A stretch of 9,207 bases of DNA from Anaerolineae bacterium (lineage in GTDB: Bacteria; Chloroflexota; Anaerolineae; Aggregatilineales; UBA3940). Below the pieces are notes generated by a model. That model was not told the DNA's origin. It ran no database searches and worked only from the letters and a program-made list of their open reading frames with translations. Below, piece after piece: positions 6,634-9,207 of the stretch. The position numbers and the translations under genes are program-made. The number at the start of each line of letters is the position of its first letter. Position 1 is the first letter of the stretch. The DNA is taken from contig JADZAD010000247.1 in NCBI GenBank assembly GCA_020852775.1, positions 1-9,207 of the forward strand, in the 5' to 3' direction.

Positions 6634-7664
6634 GAGTTCACCTTTTCATCTTCTGCCTTGCCGAGCGTTTCCAGCAGGCGCTGGTAACGGAGGGGACGCT
6701 CCTCGAAGATGTAGATGGCCGGGGTGACGATCACGCCGCTCCCGCCGATCGCGCGGAGCTGGTTGATCGCCGGATAGAGATCACCCGCGGGCACGACCAT
6801 GCTGACCGACCACCAGCCCGCGGAGCCATTCTCACGGGTATAAACCGGTGCGATGGTCGGGCCCTGCAGGCCGCTCAGGCTGGGCTGCGCGAACAACTGT
6901 GCGGCGACCTCTTCGCCGGTCGCGCCGCGCATATTGGCGATCACGAGGTATTCAGCCTGGGCACGCAGGTGCGCCTCGAAGAACTCCAGCAACTGGCGGG
7001 CCACCGCCAGCACGTCGTCACGCTCCGCCAGCGCCTCGCGGTTGCCGATGAACACCGCTTCAGAACGCAGGATCGTGCCGTCATCCAGCGGCTTGAGGTG
7101 GTTATCACGCAGCGTCGTGCCGGTCGAGGTGATGTCGGCGATCATGTCCGCGTAGCCGATCTCCGGGGCCGCTTCGAGGGCACCATCGGCACTGACCAGC
7201 CGCAGATGCGTCGCGCCATGTGCCCTGAAGAACTGTTCGACGGCGTTGGTGTGCTTGGTCGCCACACGCAGCCCGCCGACGGACTGCGCGTAGGCATCCA
7301 GTGAGGCAACGTCACGCACCGTGTCCCAGGCTTCCGGCACGGCGACGACGAGTTCACATTCTCCATACCCAAGCTCATCATGGATCACGACGATCCGGCT
7401 CAGATCACCGTTGAGCCCGTCAATGACCGTGTCATAACCGGTGATACCGAGGTCGATGTCGCCCGTGGAGATACTGCGGGCCACATCACGCGCCCGTTGA
7501 AAGAGCACCAGCACGTCCGGCATCGAGGGAATGTGGGCGCTGTACTGGCGGGGGTTGGTCTTGTTCACGCGCAGGCCGCAGTCCGCCAGCATCTGGATCG
7601 TTTCTTCCTCCATGCGCCCCTTGCTGGGCAGCGCGAGGCGCACGGTTGTTGACGAGCGTCCCAT
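6630..7664 (-). CDS. hisG: ATP phosphoribosyltransferase, long form with regulatory domain
   Basis: HisG commits ATP and PRPP to histidine synthesis, forming phosphoribosyl-ATP. At 344 residues this is longer than the roughly 210-residue short form that needs HisZ. The catalytic bilobal domain (about 8-230) carries LALPSKGRM (10-18), TGYDTV (75-80) and the PRPP-binding loop ADITSTGTTL (176-185). The C-terminal segment, about 235-325, beginning EYLVIANMRGATGEE, corresponds to the ACT-like domain that binds histidine for feedback inhibition in long-form enzymes. The region GSGVIVTPAIYIFEE is consistent with this, although the extension is somewhat longer than in the E. coli protein. The start at 7664 follows AGGAAGG (7678-7672) with 7-base spacing. 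It is the first structural gene of the operon, downstream of the attenuator at 7704-7839. Confidence 0.97.
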   Translation of the reverse strand: MGRSSTTVRLALPSKGRMEEETIQMLADCGLRVNKTNPRQYSAHIPSMPDVLVLFQRARDVARSISTGDIDLGITGYDTVIDGLNGDLSRIVVIHDELGYGECELVVAVPEAWDTVRDVASLDAYAQSVGGLRVATKHTNAVEQFFRAHGATHLRLVSADGALEAAPEIGYADMIADITSTGTTLRDNHLKPLDDGTILRSEAVFIGNREALAERDDVLAVARQLLEFFEAHLRAQAEYLVIANMRGATGEEVAAQLFAQPSLSGLQGPTIAPVYTRENGSAGWWSVSMVVPAGDLYPAINQLRAIGGSGVIVTPAIYIFEERPLRYQRLLETLGKAEDEKVNS

Positions 7665-7678
7665 GGGTTTACCTTCCT

Positions 7679-7695
7679 GTGAGGCTGATGCTCAC
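7679..7695 (-). repeat. Small hairpin abutting the hisG ribosome binding site
   Basis: On the minus strand GTGAG (7695-7691) can pair with CTCAC (7683-7679) around a 7-base loop. The 3' arm ends immediately before the hisG Shine-Dalgarno AGGAAGG (7678-7672). The stem is short, so an effect on hisG initiation is only a possibility. Confidence 0.25.
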
Positions 7696-7703
7696 CACAA
7701 AAC

Positions 7704-7730
7704 AAAACCCCCCGTCCGGCGGGGGGTTTT
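7704..7730 (-). terminator. his attenuator: intrinsic terminator in the operon leader
   Basis: On the minus strand AAAACCCCCC (7730-7721) pairs perfectly with GGGGGGTTTT (7713-7704). One more C-G pair inside gives an 11-base stem with a 5-base loop. The T-rich tail TTTTGTTTTG follows directly, making a strong factor-independent terminator. It lies 39 bases before the hisG ATG and 34 bases after the leader-peptide stop codon, so it would end transcription before the structural genes unless an alternative structure forms. Confidence 0.9.
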
Positions 7731-7746
7731 CTGAGTTCAACGAGGT

Positions 7747-7760
7747 TGCTGCAGACAGCA
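7747..7760 (-). repeat. Small hairpin between leader stop codon and terminator
   Basis: TGCTG (7760-7756) pairs with CAGCA (7751-7747) around a 4-base loop on the minus strand, just after the leader-peptide stop codon. It would sit in the spacer of the antiterminator and could help fold it or act as a pausing element. The stem is only five pairs. Confidence 0.3.
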
Positions 7761-7764
7761 CGCG

Positions 7765-7836
7765 CTAACCACCACCGGGTATCAGGGTGAGGCTTACATG
7801 GTGATGATGATGGGCGCGGGCAGTCATGTGTGTCAT
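7765..7836 (-). CDS. hisL: his operon leader peptide, 23 aa, five consecutive His
   Basis: The 23-codon reading frame starts ATG at 7836, has His at positions 3 and 9-13 (codons CAT CAT CAT CAC CAT, 7812-7798), ends with three Gly codons (GGT) and stops with TAG at 7767-7765. A run of His codons directly upstream of a terminator and hisG is the hallmark of his leader peptides such as E. coli HisL, which has seven. Translation would sense charged tRNA-His. No Shine-Dalgarno is present, and the predicted transcription start lies within about three bases of the ATG, suggesting leaderless translation. A second in-frame ATG at 7827 is an alternative start and would retain all five consecutive His. 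The peptide itself probably has no function beyond the act of translation. Confidence 0.88.
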   Translation of the reverse strand: MTHMTARAHHHHHVSLTLIPGGG

Positions 7837-7845
7837 ATCGGCAGA

Positions 7846-7874
7846 AGTATACGCCCCCGCCGGGGCGATGTCAA
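7846..7874 (-). promoter_or_regulatory. Strong sigma-70 promoter of the his operon
   Basis: On the minus strand TTGACA (7874-7869, perfect consensus) and TATACT (7851-7846, five of six) are separated by exactly 17 bases. The -35 box begins five bases after the acs stop codon. Transcription should start near 7839-7836, at or just before the leader ATG. The spacer is unusually GC-rich and contains a perfect inverted repeat (7852-7867). Confidence 0.85.
7852..7867 (-). repeat. GC-rich inverted repeat inside the his promoter spacer
   Basis: CGCCCC (7867-7862) and GGGGCG (7857-7852) form a perfect 6-base inverted repeat with a 4-base centre. It fills 16 of the 17 bases between the -35 and -10 boxes. 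As RNA read through from acs it could be a short terminator stem followed by TATACTTCT; as DNA it could be an operator. Neither role is demonstrated. Confidence 0.45.
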
Positions 7875-7878
7875 CGGT

Positions 7879-9207
<1,329 letters not shown>

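Larger units (their letters stand above)
7704..7839 (-). promoter_or_regulatory. Histidine attenuator leader with competing RNA structures
   Basis: Four RNA segments fit the classical ribosome-mediated attenuation scheme. Segment 1 is the His codon run; nine bases (7808-7800) can pair with segment 2 (7776-7768, the three Gly codons) using two G-U wobbles. Segment 2 can instead pair with segment 3: CCGGUGG (7778-7772) with CCGCCGG (7722-7716), plus two more pairs after a mismatch. That pairing occupies the 5' arm and loop of the terminator. Segments 3 and 4 form the terminator at 7704-7730. A ribosome stalled on His codons would cover segment 1 and free segment 2 to block termination; one at the stop codon (7767-7765) would cover segment 2 and allow termination. 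Pairings were found by eye, with no folding energy computed. Confidence 0.82.

Noticed and set aside
7798..7812. ATG-type trinucleotide repeat on the plus strand, possible microsatellite
   Set aside because: Read on the minus strand these are the five His codons of the leader peptide, which explains the repeat together with the terminator and hisG downstream.
7665..7878. T-box riboswitch upstream of hisG
   Set aside because: No T-box consensus or specifier-loop architecture is visible before the terminator. The His-codon leader peptide and pairing segments explain the region better.

Overview
This is a GC-rich bacterial window, most of it a histidine biosynthesis operon on the minus strand. 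In transcription order it reads hisG, hisD, hisC, hisB, hisH, hisE and purH (7664 down to 1156). Upstream of it, at the right edge and also on the minus strand, lies the 3' two-thirds of an acetyl-CoA synthetase gene (acs). To the left of purH are two small plus-strand genes of unknown function that converge on the operon. The first codons of a divergent minus-strand gene appear at the extreme left edge. The operon order, the long-form HisG and several protein motifs look like Chloroflexota (green non-sulfur relatives), but this is an impression from sequence alone and is held with modest confidence.

The most informative stretch is the 213 bases between acs and hisG. Read on the minus strand it holds, in order: a near-consensus sigma-70 promoter (TTGACA, 17 bases, TATACT) starting five bases after the acs stop codon; a 23-codon leader peptide with five consecutive histidine codons; a small hairpin; a strong intrinsic terminator; and the hisG ribosome binding site. 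The RNA can form mutually exclusive pairings (His codons with Gly codons, Gly codons with the terminator 5' arm, or the terminator itself) as expected for ribosome-mediated transcription attenuation. The predicted transcription start falls within about three bases of the leader ATG, so the leader peptide would be translated from an essentially leaderless RNA.

The operon is tightly packed. Five of six junctions are 4-base ATGA overlaps, and only hisB/hisH has a gap (19 bases), where hisH starts with GTG behind its own Shine-Dalgarno site. The encoded enzymes cover ATP phosphoribosyltransferase (HisG), PR-ATP pyrophosphatase (HisE), the glutaminase of IGP synthase (HisH), IGP dehydratase (HisB), aminotransferase (HisC) and histidinol dehydrogenase (HisD). 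hisA, hisF, hisI and a histidinol-phosphate phosphatase are absent from the window and must be elsewhere. PurH at the end fits metabolically: the HisH/HisF reaction releases AICAR, the substrate of PurH.

The left region (1-1107) contains a divergent intergenic segment with several inverted repeats and a probable promoter, a 118-residue cysteine-containing protein of unknown function, a terminator-like hairpin, an extended -10 promoter, and a 118-residue four-helix membrane protein. A hairpin between that gene and purH probably terminates transcription from one or both sides.
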